Below are positions 1 to 9,094 of a DNA stretch of 64,000 nt, piece after piece; the first letter of the stretch is position 1, and every line of letters starts with the position of its first letter. Where the stretch lies: the NCBI GenBank assembly GCA_963790585.1, contig CAWBOY010000004.1, positions 186,001-250,000 on the forward strand, in the 5' to 3' direction. This DNA comes from CAWBOY01 sp963790585 (GTDB taxonomy: Bacteria > Planctomycetota > Planctomycetia > Gemmatales > Gemmataceae). The notes beneath the pieces are model-generated. The model made no database searches, was not told the origin of the DNA, and saw only the letters and a program-made list of their open reading frames with translations. Made by a program: the position numbers and the translations under genes.

Positions 1-182
1 GAGCCATCGTCTTTGGGGATCTGAACGATCCAAAATCGCGCGTGACGCAGCGCAAGGCGGAGCCTCTCAATTATGGTGTATTGCTAGATCTCAACACACG
101 CCCGCGAACCACCTATCTGGCCGCGGTCCGGAACCCTAACCCCGAATTGGTCGAGCACGAGGAGGGGAAGGGTCATGGCTAA
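1..182 (+). CDS. actB: Alternative Complex III subunit ActB, C-terminal end (partial)
   Basis: The reading frame starting at base 3 is open to the TAA at 180-182 and gives about 59 residues. They include AIVFGDLNDPKSRV and LNTRPRTTYLAAVRNP, which match the extreme C-terminus of the molybdopterin-oxidoreductase-like/iron-sulfur subunit of Alternative Complex III. In this family that subunit carries the Fe-S clusters relaying electrons from quinol. The gene begins outside the window. Its stop overlaps the start of the next gene (ATGGCTAA), as expected in a tightly packed operon. Identification rests on the conserved tail and on the four following ACIII genes. Confidence 0.85.
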   Translation, partial: AIVFGDLNDPKSRVTQRKAEPLNYGVLLDLNTRPRTTYLAAVRNPNPELVEHEEGKGHG

Positions 183-1629
183 TTCCGTTGAGACCAAGCC
201 GACGAATAGCGCGCTAAACGACGCCGTCATTGGCCCGGGGCACACGTTCGAGTCGATCACGGACAAGATCAGCTCCATCGTCACGCGGCGGCGCATCGGC
301 AGGCGCTGGTGGATTGGATTCACTATCTCGTTCTTGCTCGTGATGGTTCTCTTTTACACTATTGGCGTGTTGCTCCTCGTCGGCGTCGGCATTTGGGGCG
401 TCAACATGCCCGTGGGCTGGGGCTTCGCCATCGTCAATTTCGTATGGTGGATCGGCATCGGCCATGCAGGAACGCTCATCTCAGCCATCTTGCTGTTGCT
501 GCGCCAAAAATGGCGAACGTCCATCAATCGCTTCGCCGAGGCGATGACGCTGTTTGCCGTCGCCTGTGCCGGGTTATTTCCGCTTCTCCATATGGGGCGG
601 CCTTGGTTCTTCTATTGGCTTTTGCCGTACCCTAGCACGATGCAAATGTTGCCGCAGTTTCGTAGCCCGCTCGTGTGGGATGTATTCGCGGTTTCGACCT
701 ACGCCACGGTTTCGCTCTTATTCTGGTATGTGGGTCTGATCCCGGACTTGGCGACGTTGCGCGATCGCTCGCGGAGATGGTTCCCCCGTGTCGCCTACGG
801 TATCCTGGCAATGGGTTGGCGTGGCTCCGCTCGGCATTGGCATCGTTATGAAACCGCTTACCTTCTACTTGCCGGACTGGCGACACCGCTGGTCGTCTCG
901 GTCCACACCGTGGTGAGTTTCGATTTCGCAGTGGCCGTCGTTCCGGGTTGGCACACGACGATCTTCCCGCCCTATTTCGTGGCTGGTGCTATTTTCTCAG
1001 GATTCGCAATGGTGTTGACCCTCTGCATCCCGATACGCGCCGCCTATGGTTTGGAAGATTTCATTACGATCAAGCATCTTCAAAATATGGCCAAGATCAT
1101 GCTGGCCACCGGTTTGGTCGTAGCCTACGGTTACGCGATGGAAGCGTTCAGCTCCTGGTACAGCGGCAATCCTTACGAGCGTTACCTGCTAATGAATCGT
1201 GTCAAGGGCCCGTATGCGTTGTTCTTCTGGGCCCTCATCCTGTGCAACATCATAATTCCCCAATCCTTGTGGTCCCGGCGCGTGCGGAATAGTCCGACTC
1301 TGCTTTTCATAGTTGCTGTCATCGTCAACATCGGCATGTGGCTCGAGCGCTTTGTGATCGTGGTCATCAGCCTGTCGCGTGACACGGCCGTCGGCATGTG
1401 GGGCGCGTACTCAGGTACGATGTACGATTGGAGCATGTTTATAGGAACCATCGGTCTATTCCTCTGCCTTTTGTTCCTGTTCGTTCGGGTCCTGCCACTC
1501 ATCTCCATCTTCGAGATGCGCACGCTCCTGCCCGAGGCGAAGGTGGACGAACAAATGGCCCATGGGGACGCGAAAACTGACGACGCTCCGACGGTTATTG
1601 CCAGCACCGCGACTGGAGGTGCGCCATGA
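175..1629 (+). CDS. actC: Alternative Complex III membrane subunit ActC (NrfD/PsrC family)
   Basis: A 484-residue polytopic membrane protein of the NrfD/polysulfide-reductase membrane subunit family. ActC is one of the two quinol-interacting membrane subunits of Alternative Complex III. About ten hydrophobic helices are visible, with typical segments such as GIGHAGTLISAILLLL (around residue 96) and HMGRPWFFYWLLPYP (around 140). The ATG overlaps the actB stop by 8 nt and the TGA overlaps the actD start (ATGA), indicating translational coupling. Position after actB and before a DUF3341 gene is the canonical act order, separating it from other NrfD-family proteins. Confidence 0.93.
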   Translation: MANSVETKPTNSALNDAVIGPGHTFESITDKISSIVTRRRIGRRWWIGFTISFLLVMVLFYTIGVLLLVGVGIWGVNMPVGWGFAIVNFVWWIGIGHAGTLISAILLLLRQKWRTSINRFAEAMTLFAVACAGLFPLLHMGRPWFFYWLLPYPSTMQMLPQFRSPLVWDVFAVSTYATVSLLFWYVGLIPDLATLRDRSRRWFPRVAYGILAMGWRGSARHWHRYETAYLLLAGLATPLVVSVHTVVSFDFAVAVVPGWHTTIFPPYFVAGAIFSGFAMVLTLCIPIRAAYGLEDFITIKHLQNMAKIMLATGLVVAYGYAMEAFSSWYSGNPYERYLLMNRVKGPYALFFWALILCNIIIPQSLWSRRVRNSPTLLFIVAVIVNIGMWLERFVIVVISLSRDTAVGMWGAYSGTMYDWSMFIGTIGLFLCLLFLFVRVLPLISIFEMRTLLPEAKVDEQMAHGDAKTDDAPTVIASTATGGAP

Positions 1630-2171
1630 AGGTGAGCGCCAGACCCCGGCTCTACGGCATCCTCGCGGAGTTTGATACGCCCACGGCCGTCGTCGCGGCG
1701 GCGTCGAAGTCTCACGCCGCCGGCTATCGGTCGATGGACGCGTTCAGCCCGTTTCCGATCGAGGAACTGAGCCACGCCATGCACGTCAAGCCAACAATAC
1801 TGCCGTTCCTGGTGCTATTGGGCGGGCTGTTCGGCGCGATCAGCGGCTATGGCCTCCAGTGGTGGGCCTCCGAATATTACTACCCGCTCATCGTCGGCGG
1901 CCGGCCCTTGAATGCGTGGCCCATGTTCATCCCGGTGACATTTGAAATGACGATTCTCTGTGCTTCGTTGACGGCGGTACTCGGCATGTTGGCTCTCAAC
2001 GGCCTGCCGATGCCGCATCATCCACTTTTTGAAGAGCCCCGCTTCGCCCTGGCCAGTAGGGACCAGTTTTTCTTGTGCATCCAGTCGCTCGACCCGATGT
2101 TCGACGAGCAGAAAACGAAAGAGTTCATGAACGGACTCGATGCCGTCAATGTCATGGAGGTTGAGCTATGA
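1626..2171 (+). CDS. actD: Alternative Complex III subunit ActD (DUF3341)
   Basis: 181 residues with the DUF3341 pattern: an N-terminal soluble start (YGILAEFDTPTAVVAAASK), then PFPIEELSHAM, two transmembrane helices (about residues 56-76 and 98-122) and a cytoplasmic tail with QSLDPMFDEQKTKEF. ActD is a small integral membrane subunit of Alternative Complex III. It starts inside the actC stop (ATGA) and ends in the actE start (ATGA again), so four genes run with 4-8 nt overlaps. No frameshift is seen here. Confidence 0.92.
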   Translation: MKVSARPRLYGILAEFDTPTAVVAAASKSHAAGYRSMDAFSPFPIEELSHAMHVKPTILPFLVLLGGLFGAISGYGLQWWASEYYYPLIVGGRPLNAWPMFIPVTFEMTILCASLTAVLGMLALNGLPMPHHPLFEEPRFALASRDQFFLCIQSLDPMFDEQKTKEFMNGLDAVNVMEVEL

Positions 2172-2780
2172 CAAAGCGCGTTGGGATGTTCACGATTGTT
2201 TTGGTTACATTAGCGGGTTGCCAACAGGAGATGGCGCGCCAGCCGGCTTATCGGCCGATGCAAGCTTCGGAATTCTTCGGCGACGGTCGCAGCGCCAGGC
2301 CGTTTGAGGCCGGAACCGTGGCCCGAGGATACCTGCGCTCTCGATGACCTCCTCTATCGCGGCGGGGAGCCTGTGATGTCTTGGTCAGATCGCCTGGTCA
2401 CCAAGGAGCCGCCAGAGGTTCGCGCCTATCCCTTTACGCTTACGCAAACGGATTTGGAACGAGGTCAACTGCAATTCAATATTTACTGTGCGGTTTGTCA
2501 CGATCGCGTCGGTAATGGGCAAGGTCGCATCGTGCAACGCGGCTACTTGAAGCCGCCATCGTTTCATAGCGATCGGTTGCGCGAGGCAGCCGAAGGCCAT
2601 TATTTCACAGTCATAAGTAATGGTTGGGGCGGTATGCCGGAATATGGATCGCAAATCACACCCGCGGATCGTTGGCGCATCATTGCCTACGTAAGAGCAT
2701 TGCAACTCAGTCAAAACGTTCGCCTGGAGGATCTGACTCCCGCCGAGCGTGAGCAGTTGAAGAAGGAGGCGCCCCATTGA
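2168..2780 (+). CDS. actE: Alternative Complex III cytochrome c subunit ActE (frameshifted in this sequence)
   Basis: The natural ATG at 2168 overlaps the actD stop. It encodes a lipoprotein signal (VLVTLAGC) and the ActE hallmark QPAYRPMQASEFFGDGRSAR followed by GTVARGYLRS, then hits TGA at about 2343. The remainder continues in another frame: DDLLYRGG, one c-type heme motif CAVCH with distal GMPEYG, to the TGA at 2780. Removing one base in the CTCT at 2339-2342 restores a continuous monoheme ActE. A start at TTG 2304 would lose the signal peptide and is less likely. Function: lipid-anchored monoheme cytochrome c of ACIII. Confidence 0.85.
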
Positions 2781-4119
2781 GTAGGCGCTTGGTTCGATTT
2801 GACGCTCCTCAAGGCACGAGTTCGGTGGAGCTGGAGACAGTCACCGCACCGGACTATACCTCCTGGACGCGCCCGCGCTGCTGATCGGCGTGGCCGGGCT
2901 CGTCGTAACCGGGCTTTCGGCAATCCTGTATCCACCTTTGGCCTTTCGAGCTTACTTGACGGCATTCATGCTGCCGTTAGGCCTCGCTCTTGGCAGCATG
3001 GCACTGCTCATGATCAGCCAACTCACAGGCGGAGGATGGGCCGGGCAGATTCGACCGGTTCTGGAGTCGGCCGCGCGAACGATTCCGTTTCTCTTATTAT
3101 TGGCCGTGCCAATTTTGGCCGGAGCCTCCTTTCTCTACCCGTGGGCTGGGCTGCAGGAACAATTCGGCTCTCGCCCGATGATCGGGAAAACGGATGGTCA
3201 TGCCGATTCCGTAGCGGATGAAAAAGGCCTCGACGAAAAGCGAAACGGCGAGCGCTTTAATAAGGTATTGGCGAATAAAGCGGTCTGGTTGAGTTACCCA
3301 TTCTGGCTGGCTCGCGCTGTGGCGTACTTCGCCGTCTGGACCCTTTTGATCTATCGGTTGGTCGGCGGCATTAGAAAGCAAGGCGCGTTTCCGACGTTGC
3401 GTCAGGTTCGAGGCTTGCGAGCCTTGAGCGGCGCAGGACTTGGACTTTACGGCTTGACGCTCACCCTGGCGGTCATTGACTGGACTATGTCTCTGGAACC
3501 AGAGTGGTTTTCGACCATCTATGCAGTGATGATCGCGATGGGCCAAATCCTCGCCTCGTTGGCTTTCGCGGTGATCCTAATCACTCTGCCCGCGTTTTCG
3601 AAGTCGACAAAGGCGGACGATTTGCCGCCGACCGCGCCGCTGCATGACTTGGGCAACCTGCTCTTTGCCTTCACGCTTCTGTGGGCCTACATGTCGTTTT
3701 CGCAGTATCTACTGACCTACTCAGGCAATCTGCCGGAGGAGATCGTATGGTACTTGCGGCGGCTCAAGGGCAACTGGCAGTGGCTGGCGCTGGCGCTTGT
3801 TTTCTTCCAGTTTTCGGTGCCGTTCTTCGTGCTCTTATCGAAGCAGGCGAAAGAGAATCCCCGCGTCCTGTTCTGGGTGGCGTCGCTGATACTACTAATG
3901 CGGAGTATTGATCTTTATTGGGTCATCGCTCCAGGTTTCGCCGCTCATCCACGGCCAGGTGACGATAACTTTGCCTGGCTTTTGCCGGTCATTCAGCCAT
4001 TCGCTTCGGTGGGGGTAGCGGGTCTGTGGTTCGTAATTTTCTTGCGGAACTTACAACAGGCGCCACCGGCGATTCTGTTCCAGGAAGAGCCGATTGAGGA
4101 GCCAGCCCATGCCGGATAA
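2777..4119 (+). CDS. actF: Alternative Complex III membrane subunit ActF (frameshifted near the N-terminus)
   Basis: A TTG at 2777 overlaps the actE stop and opens SRRLVRFDAPQGTSSVELE. This frame stops near 2880, while the conserved protein (LLDAPALLIGVAGLVV onward) continues one frame over to 4119. A missing base near 2857-2862 explains it. The main part has about ten membrane helices typical of ActF, for example TLTLAVIDWTMSLEPEWFST and LLWAYMSFSQYLLTYSGN. ActF is the second quinol-site-type membrane subunit of ACIII, distantly related to ActC. A shorter protein starting at GTG 2890 is possible but would drop part of the first helix. Confidence 0.87.
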
Positions 4120-4654
4120 TCCATCCGTCCAGTTTGAGCACAGTGACGTTGAGGGCGGCCCCATTGTTGGCTTTGGCGTCGGCCTTGGAATCGCTGTCGT
4201 ACTTACCATGATTGGTACCTGGGCCATGTTGAGATTCATGACTTCTGGCAGCGCCCCCGAGAGCGCACGTGACAATCCTTGGGCGCGCGAAGACCATAAC
4301 GAATGGCAATTGCGCGACCATGCCCCCGAATCGACCACGCAAATAGAACGAAACAACTACAGCCGATTGAGCGGCATCCCAAGTCTCGAGAAATTGGCTC
4401 TTCAGGATCCACAGCAGGATACGGGGAATCCTAAAGAAGTCACAGTGCGGCAACAAATCGCGGAGCAAGAGGCGTATCTCAGCTCCTATGGAGCATTGCG
4501 ACAAGGGAAAAACGAGATCGTGCATATTCCGATTGAAAAGGCTATGAGTCGAATACTGTCAAAGCTGAAGACCGCGTCCGGACCTGCCCCCGATGAGTTC
4601 TACCAGGCCCCCAGTCGCTCCAGTTCCGGTCAAGCGTCGCGGAGGGCGCCATGA
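4109..4654 (+). CDS. Unidentified one-TM protein of the respiratory operon
   Basis: 181 residues from ATG 4109, overlapping the actF stop by 11 nt; the end overlaps the SCO gene start (ATGA). One transmembrane helix lies at about residues 17-41 (GFGVGLGIAVVLTMIGTWAM). The rest is a soluble, charged, Pro/Ser-rich domain with LSGIPSLEKLALQDPQQD and a C-terminal stretch HIPIEKAMSRILSKL. No cofactor motif is seen. Tight coupling on both sides argues for a role in ACIII or oxidase assembly, electron transfer or copper delivery; that is inference from position only. Function not recognised. Confidence 0.75.
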   Translation: MPDNPSVQFEHSDVEGGPIVGFGVGLGIAVVLTMIGTWAMLRFMTSGSAPESARDNPWAREDHNEWQLRDHAPESTTQIERNNYSRLSGIPSLEKLALQDPQQDTGNPKEVTVRQQIAEQEAYLSSYGALRQGKNEIVHIPIEKAMSRILSKLKTASGPAPDEFYQAPSRSSSGQASRRAP

Positions 4655-5496
4655 GGTATTTAGCAGCCTTGGTAACGACGCTCCTCGCGGCGGCCACGTC
4701 CTGGGCGCAGGCAAATGTGCCATCTCCGGTAAACCTATATACCTACGAACAGATCATGGACGCTCAGGTGCCAATGGACCTGCCATTTGTCGACGATGAA
4801 GGGAACGCTCGGACTATTGGCTCCATTTTCCAGAATAAACCTGTGATTTTGGTCCTCGTCCAGTATCGCTGCCCGATGCTTTGCAACCAGGTATTGAACG
4901 GAATGCTCGACGCGATTCGTGGTTTGCCGCAATCTGTGGGTGTGGACTTTGATGTCGTGGTCGTCTCCTTCGACGCGCGCGAAACACCGGAACTGGCGAA
5001 AGCAAAAAAAGCAAGTTATGCCGAAGATTACGGACGGCCGCAATCAAGCGGCGGTTGGCATTTTCTGACCGGAGACAAAGACGCGATTGACAAACTTTGT
5101 ACAACCGTGGGTTTTCGCTTCGCCTACAGCCCTCCGCCTATCGATCGCTTTGCTCATCCGAGTGGATTCGTCGTGCTGACACCGCAAGGCAAGACAAGTA
5201 AGTATTTTTTTGGCATACTCTTTGATCGACAGGAGCTCAGCCAGGCTCTCACACGAGCGGGGCAGGGCGACATTGGCAAGACGGTACCTGCCTACATGCG
5301 GGTTCTGATGTTGTGCTACGATTTTGACCCTACAAGCGGTAAATACATCTTCTCCGTCATGGGGGCCGTGAGGCTTGCCGGCGCAGTGACCGTATTTTTC
5401 ATCGTCGGCTCGCTCGCCATTGCCTTGATACGTGAGCGTCGGCTGTGTCGCGGCACAGGACTGGATGCGACGAAAGTCGCCGGAGGTGCCCTGTGA
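4651..5496 (+). CDS. SCO1/SenC family copper chaperone for cytochrome oxidase
   Basis: 281 residues: signal peptide or N-terminal anchor (about 1-20), a thioredoxin-fold SCO domain with the copper-binding CPMLC motif (Cys74 and Cys78) and a downstream DRFAHPSGF that supplies the third ligand (His near 169), then a C-terminal transmembrane helix near residues 240-262. SCO proteins deliver copper to, or reduce, the CuA site of oxidase subunit II, whose gene follows immediately; its GTG start overlaps this stop. The C-terminal membrane anchor is a variation on the usual N-terminal one. Confidence 0.92.
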   Translation: MRYLAALVTTLLAAATSWAQANVPSPVNLYTYEQIMDAQVPMDLPFVDDEGNARTIGSIFQNKPVILVLVQYRCPMLCNQVLNGMLDAIRGLPQSVGVDFDVVVVSFDARETPELAKAKKASYAEDYGRPQSSGGWHFLTGDKDAIDKLCTTVGFRFAYSPPPIDRFAHPSGFVVLTPQGKTSKYFFGILFDRQELSQALTRAGQGDIGKTVPAYMRVLMLCYDFDPTSGKYIFSVMGAVRLAGAVTVFFIVGSLAIALIRERRLCRGTGLDATKVAGGAL

Positions 5497-6513
5497 ATCC
5501 TCCAGAAAGACCATTCGCGTTGTTCCCCGAACAGGCATCGACTCATGCCGCGGCGGTGGATACGCTGTTTTTCTTCATCATTGGTATTAGCTTCGCCGTC
5601 GCAACTCTGACAGCGGTTTTGTTAATCTATTTCGCCATTCGCTACCGGCGTCGTGCCGAGGACTATTTTCCCAAGCCAATCGTTGGCTCCGCCAAGTTGG
5701 AATATGGCTGGACGATTGCTACGTTCGTCGTTTTTATGTTCATCTTTTTCTGGAGTGCCACGCTTTACTTCCGTCTGGTTCAGCCACCGGAAAACGCCAT
5801 GGAGATTTACGTCACCGGCAAACAATGGATGTGGAAAATCCAACATCCTAGTGGTCAAACCGAGATCAACGAACTTCACATCCCGGTGGGGCAACCCGTT
5901 CGGCTCATTATGACCTCGGAGGATGTGATACACGACTTTTTCATTCCTAGCTTCCGCATTAAGCAAGATGTGATGCCGGGCCGCTATAGCTATCTATGGT
6001 TTGAAGCGACCAAGCCGGGAGTCTACCACCTATTTTTGCGCGGAATATTGCGGCAAGGAACATTCCAAGATGATCGGCTGGGTCACGGTGATGGAGCCGG
6101 AGAAATACGCCGAGTGGCTGGCTGGCAGCGCCAACCAGTCGATGGCCAATCGAGGGCGACAGCTATTCTTGAAGCACCAATGCATAGCCTGCCACGCCGT
6201 TGACAGTGGCTCGCGAGCGCCGAATTTGGAAGACCTCTACAAGAAACTCGTGCCACTTCAGGACGGAACGAGCGTCGAGGCTGATGAAAACTACATACGC
6301 GAATCGATTCGCTATCCCCGCGCCAAGCTCCACGCCGGCTACAAGCCGATCATGCCTCAGTTTGGCCCAGAGCAGATGAGTGATGAGGAACTACAATATG
6401 TCGTAGCCTACATAAAGAATCTAAAACGCGGCCAAATGCCGAATCGCACCGAGGCTACGCCGGCACCTGAGGCAAAGGATGAGGAACCACCGAAGTCTAC
6501 ATCCGAGAAATGA
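5493..6513 (+). CDS. coxB: Cytochrome c oxidase subunit II fused to cytochrome c (caa3-type; frameshifted)
   Basis: GTG at 5493 overlaps the SCO stop. The protein has two N-terminal membrane helices, a CuA cupredoxin domain and a C-terminal class I cytochrome c domain (CIACH, distal GYKPIMPQFG). CuA ligands are DVIHDFF (His) and FCAEYCGKEHSKM (two Cys, His, Met). The reading frame breaks inside this motif at a run of five T (6033-6037); removing one T restores FCAEYCGKE and joins the halves into about 339 residues. The cytochrome c fusion marks a caa3-type oxidase, which accepts electrons directly on subunit II. The broken motif is probably a sequence error. Confidence 0.9.
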
Positions 6514-6586
6514 TCGTAATTTCGGCCGCGAACCCCTGGAGAGCGCCGGACGCCTAACGTTCTAGTCCGCGAGAAGAGAAGCGATA

Positions 6587-8239
6587 ATGACGACACCATA
6601 CGTACAACCGAAAGCCGACTTACGCGAGCCACGACCGCGCACGCGCGTCGATTATCTTAATGTCAGCTACGGCGTCTGGTCCTGGTTGTTTACGCTCGAC
6701 CACAAGCGGATAGCAATTCTGTATCTGTTTTCCGTCTCTCTAATGTTTTTCCTAGGCGGCTTGTTCGCGGTCATCATACGTCTCGAGTTGGTCACGCCCA
6801 ACGGTCATATGCTGGTAGACGACACCTATAACAAGATGTTCACGATGCACGGCATCATCATGTTGTTCTTCTTCCTGATTCCGTCCATTCCCGCTGTCTT
6901 TGGCAATTTTCTGATACCCCTGATGATCGGCGCGAAAGACCTCGCCTTCCCAAGGCTCAACTTATTGAGCTGGTATGTATATATCGTCGGCGCGGCCTTC
7001 ACACTTTGGGCGATGGTCTCGGGCGGAGTCGACACGGGCTGGACCTTTTACACACCTTACAGCTCGCGCTACTCGAACACGCATGTTATGGCAACCGCGG
7101 TCGGCGTGCTCATTCTTGGGTTTTCGTCGATATTGACCGGTTTGAATTTTGTTGTCACGATCCACAGGATGAGGGCGCCGGGGCTGACCTGGTTTCGCCT
7201 GCCGCTCTTCATCTGGGCGATGTATGCCACAAGCTTGATTCAGCTGCTCGGAACGCCTGTCGTCACGATCGCCATCGCTCTCGTTGGCGTCGAAAGGCTG
7301 CTCGGTGTGGGCGTCTTCGATCCTCGGCTGGGCGGTGACCCTGTGCTGTTTCAGCATCTTTTTTGGTTTTATTCCCACCCGGCCGTCTATATCATGATCC
7401 TACCATCAATGGGCGTCGTCAGTGAACTCATCACCACATTCGCCAAGAAGACGATCTTTGGGTACCACTTCATCGCCTTTTCGAGCTTGGCCATAGCAAT
7501 TTTCGGGTTCCTGGTCTGGGGACATCACATGTTCGTCTCTGGCCAGTCGATGTATGCGTCGCTGATATTTTCTTTCTTGAGCTTCGCGGTGGCCGTCCCA
7601 TCCGCGATCAAGGTTTTCAATTGGACCGCCACGCTCTACCGCGGATCGGTAAGCCTGCAGGCTCCCATGCTTTATGCGATTGGCTTCATCGGCCTGTTCA
7701 CAATTGGGGGATTAACAGGGTTGGTCCTTGCCTCCTTGGCAACGAACCTGCACACGCATGGCACGTACTTTATCGTCGCTCATTTCCATTACATCATGGT
7801 GGGCGGCGCCATCATGGGATACATGGGTGCGCTCCATTATTGGTGGCCCAAAATGACAGGGCGCATGTATCCCGAGACATGGGCGAAGATCGCCGCGATC
7901 ATCATCTTCGTCGGCTTCAATCTGACGTTTTTTCCGCAATTCATCCTTGGTTACCAAGGGATGAATCGCCGCTATCATGTTTACGCTCCTGAGTTCCAGG
8001 TCCTCAACGTGATGTCATCCGCGGGCGCGTCGATACTTGCCTTCGGCTATCTTTTGCCGCTTTGTTATTTCGTCTGGTCGCTTCGCTACGCCAAGGAAGC
8101 GGGCCGCAATCCGTGGGGCGCGACGGGCCTTGAATGGACGACCACCTCGCCGCCGCCCCCGGATAACTTCGCGACGACCCCGATTGTTACCATGCCGCCC
8201 TACGTCTACAACCCGGAGGAGGCCGAAGTTGTCGGCTAG
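6587..8239 (+). CDS. coxA: Cytochrome c oxidase subunit I (A2-type heme-copper oxidase)
   Basis: 550 residues, twelve-helix catalytic subunit reducing O2 to water with proton pumping. The low-spin heme ligand region is MFTMHGIIMLFFF; the CuB histidines are in SHPAVY and WGHHMFVSG; the high-spin heme region is HTHGTYFIVAHFHY. The helix VI motif reads FWFYSHPAVYI: the usual Glu of HPEVY is replaced by Ala and a Tyr-Ser precedes it, the established signature of A2-type (Thermus caa3-like) oxidases. ATG 6587 is preceded by a purine-rich GAGAAG. A 73-nt gap separates it from coxB. Confidence 0.96.
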   Translation: MTTPYVQPKADLREPRPRTRVDYLNVSYGVWSWLFTLDHKRIAILYLFSVSLMFFLGGLFAVIIRLELVTPNGHMLVDDTYNKMFTMHGIIMLFFFLIPSIPAVFGNFLIPLMIGAKDLAFPRLNLLSWYVYIVGAAFTLWAMVSGGVDTGWTFYTPYSSRYSNTHVMATAVGVLILGFSSILTGLNFVVTIHRMRAPGLTWFRLPLFIWAMYATSLIQLLGTPVVTIAIALVGVERLLGVGVFDPRLGGDPVLFQHLFWFYSHPAVYIMILPSMGVVSELITTFAKKTIFGYHFIAFSSLAIAIFGFLVWGHHMFVSGQSMYASLIFSFLSFAVAVPSAIKVFNWTATLYRGSVSLQAPMLYAIGFIGLFTIGGLTGLVLASLATNLHTHGTYFIVAHFHYIMVGGAIMGYMGALHYWWPKMTGRMYPETWAKIAAIIIFVGFNLTFFPQFILGYQGMNRRYHVYAPEFQVLNVMSSAGASILAFGYLLPLCYFVWSLRYAKEAGRNPWGATGLEWTTTSPPPPDNFATTPIVTMPPYVYNPEEAEVVG

Positions 8240-9014
8240 CACCCCCCCTTTCCATCCATCGGCCCCCGCGGGATCGATTACAGCCGCCCCGTTGCATTCC
8301 CCGCCCGCTCATGGCGACGAGAACGGCGACCTCGCGCACCAATTCGCGAATTTGGAGCAACAGCACGAAGCAAACACGCTCGGAATGTGGGCCTTCTTAT
8401 CAACCGAGGTGCTCTTTTTCGGCGGCATTTTCACAGGCTATTTCATCTATCGCTCGCGCTACGGCGTCGATTTTTTGGAGGCCTGCAAGCAACTCAGCGT
8501 GCCCCTGGGGACGACCAACACCGTCGTGCTGATATGCAGCAGCCTTACGATGGCTCTGGCACTTCATCTGCGCAGGACCGGACAAAAGCGGGCGCTGGTC
8601 GGCTACATGATTGCGACCCTAATCCTGGGGACGGCATTCCTTGGCATCAAAGCCTACGAGTGGACGTCGGACTATTATGAGCAACTTGCCCCGGGCTTCA
8701 ACTTCCGCATGGCGGTAGCCGCGCCGGGCGAAAATGTAACCGAACACGGCAGCGGGCATGAGGTGAAATGGCCCAGCGATGTCGATCCGCACAAGGCCGA
8801 ATTGTTTTTCGTCTTCTATTTCTGCATGACGGGGCTGCACGGACTGCATATGATCGTTGGCTTGGTCATTCTGGCCATTCTTTTGTACTACGCCAGCCGT
8901 GGGCGATTTACAAAACAGTATTTCACGCCGATCGAAGTGTTTGGATTGTATTGGCACTTTGTGGATATTGTTTGGGTGTTTTTGTTTCCGTTGCTTTATC
9001 TCATCCGAAGCTAA
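8229..9014 (+). CDS. coxC: Cytochrome c oxidase subunit III
   Basis: 261 residues from TTG 8229, chosen because a GGAGGAGG ribosome site lies 8-13 nt upstream, inside coxA, and the overlap with the coxA stop is 11 nt. The protein starts with a Pro/Ala-rich stretch and then has seven membrane helices; NTLGMWAFLSTEVLFFGGIF, FYFCMTGLHGLHMIVGL and LYWHFVDIVWVFLFPLLY are diagnostic. It is the structural subunit III of the oxidase. Directly after its stop the operon is interrupted by a palindrome and two group II introns before coxD. Confidence 0.95.
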   Translation: MSASTPPFHPSAPAGSITAAPLHSPPAHGDENGDLAHQFANLEQQHEANTLGMWAFLSTEVLFFGGIFTGYFIYRSRYGVDFLEACKQLSVPLGTTNTVVLICSSLTMALALHLRRTGQKRALVGYMIATLILGTAFLGIKAYEWTSDYYEQLAPGFNFRMAVAAPGENVTEHGSGHEVKWPSDVDPHKAELFFVFYFCMTGLHGLHMIVGLVILAILLYYASRGRFTKQYFTPIEVFGLYWHFVDIVWVFLFPLLYLIRS

Positions 9015-9094
9015 GAGCCTATCCGAAAAAGGGGTCAGGTACCATTGCCGGAACGGCCCGAAGGGTGCTTCGCACAATGGTACCTGACCCCTTT
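9014..9094 (+). repeat. Left part of a long palindrome, split by the intron array
   Basis: A 20-bp perfect stem, AAAGGGGTCAGGTACCATTG at 9028-9047 paired with CAATGGTACCTGACCCCTTT at 9075-9094, encloses a GC-rich loop. Outside it, AGAGCCTATCCGAA at 9014-9027 pairs with TTCGGATTGGCTCT at 13078-13091, beyond the introns, with one mismatch. The whole was therefore one 34-bp-stem palindrome just after the coxC stop before the introns entered. It resembles a transcription terminator or a REP/MITE-like element. Confidence 0.9.

Noticed and set aside
2304..2780. actE starting at TTG 2304
   Set aside because: It would lose the lipoprotein signal and the conserved QPAYRPMQASEFF segment that reads in the frame starting at 2168.
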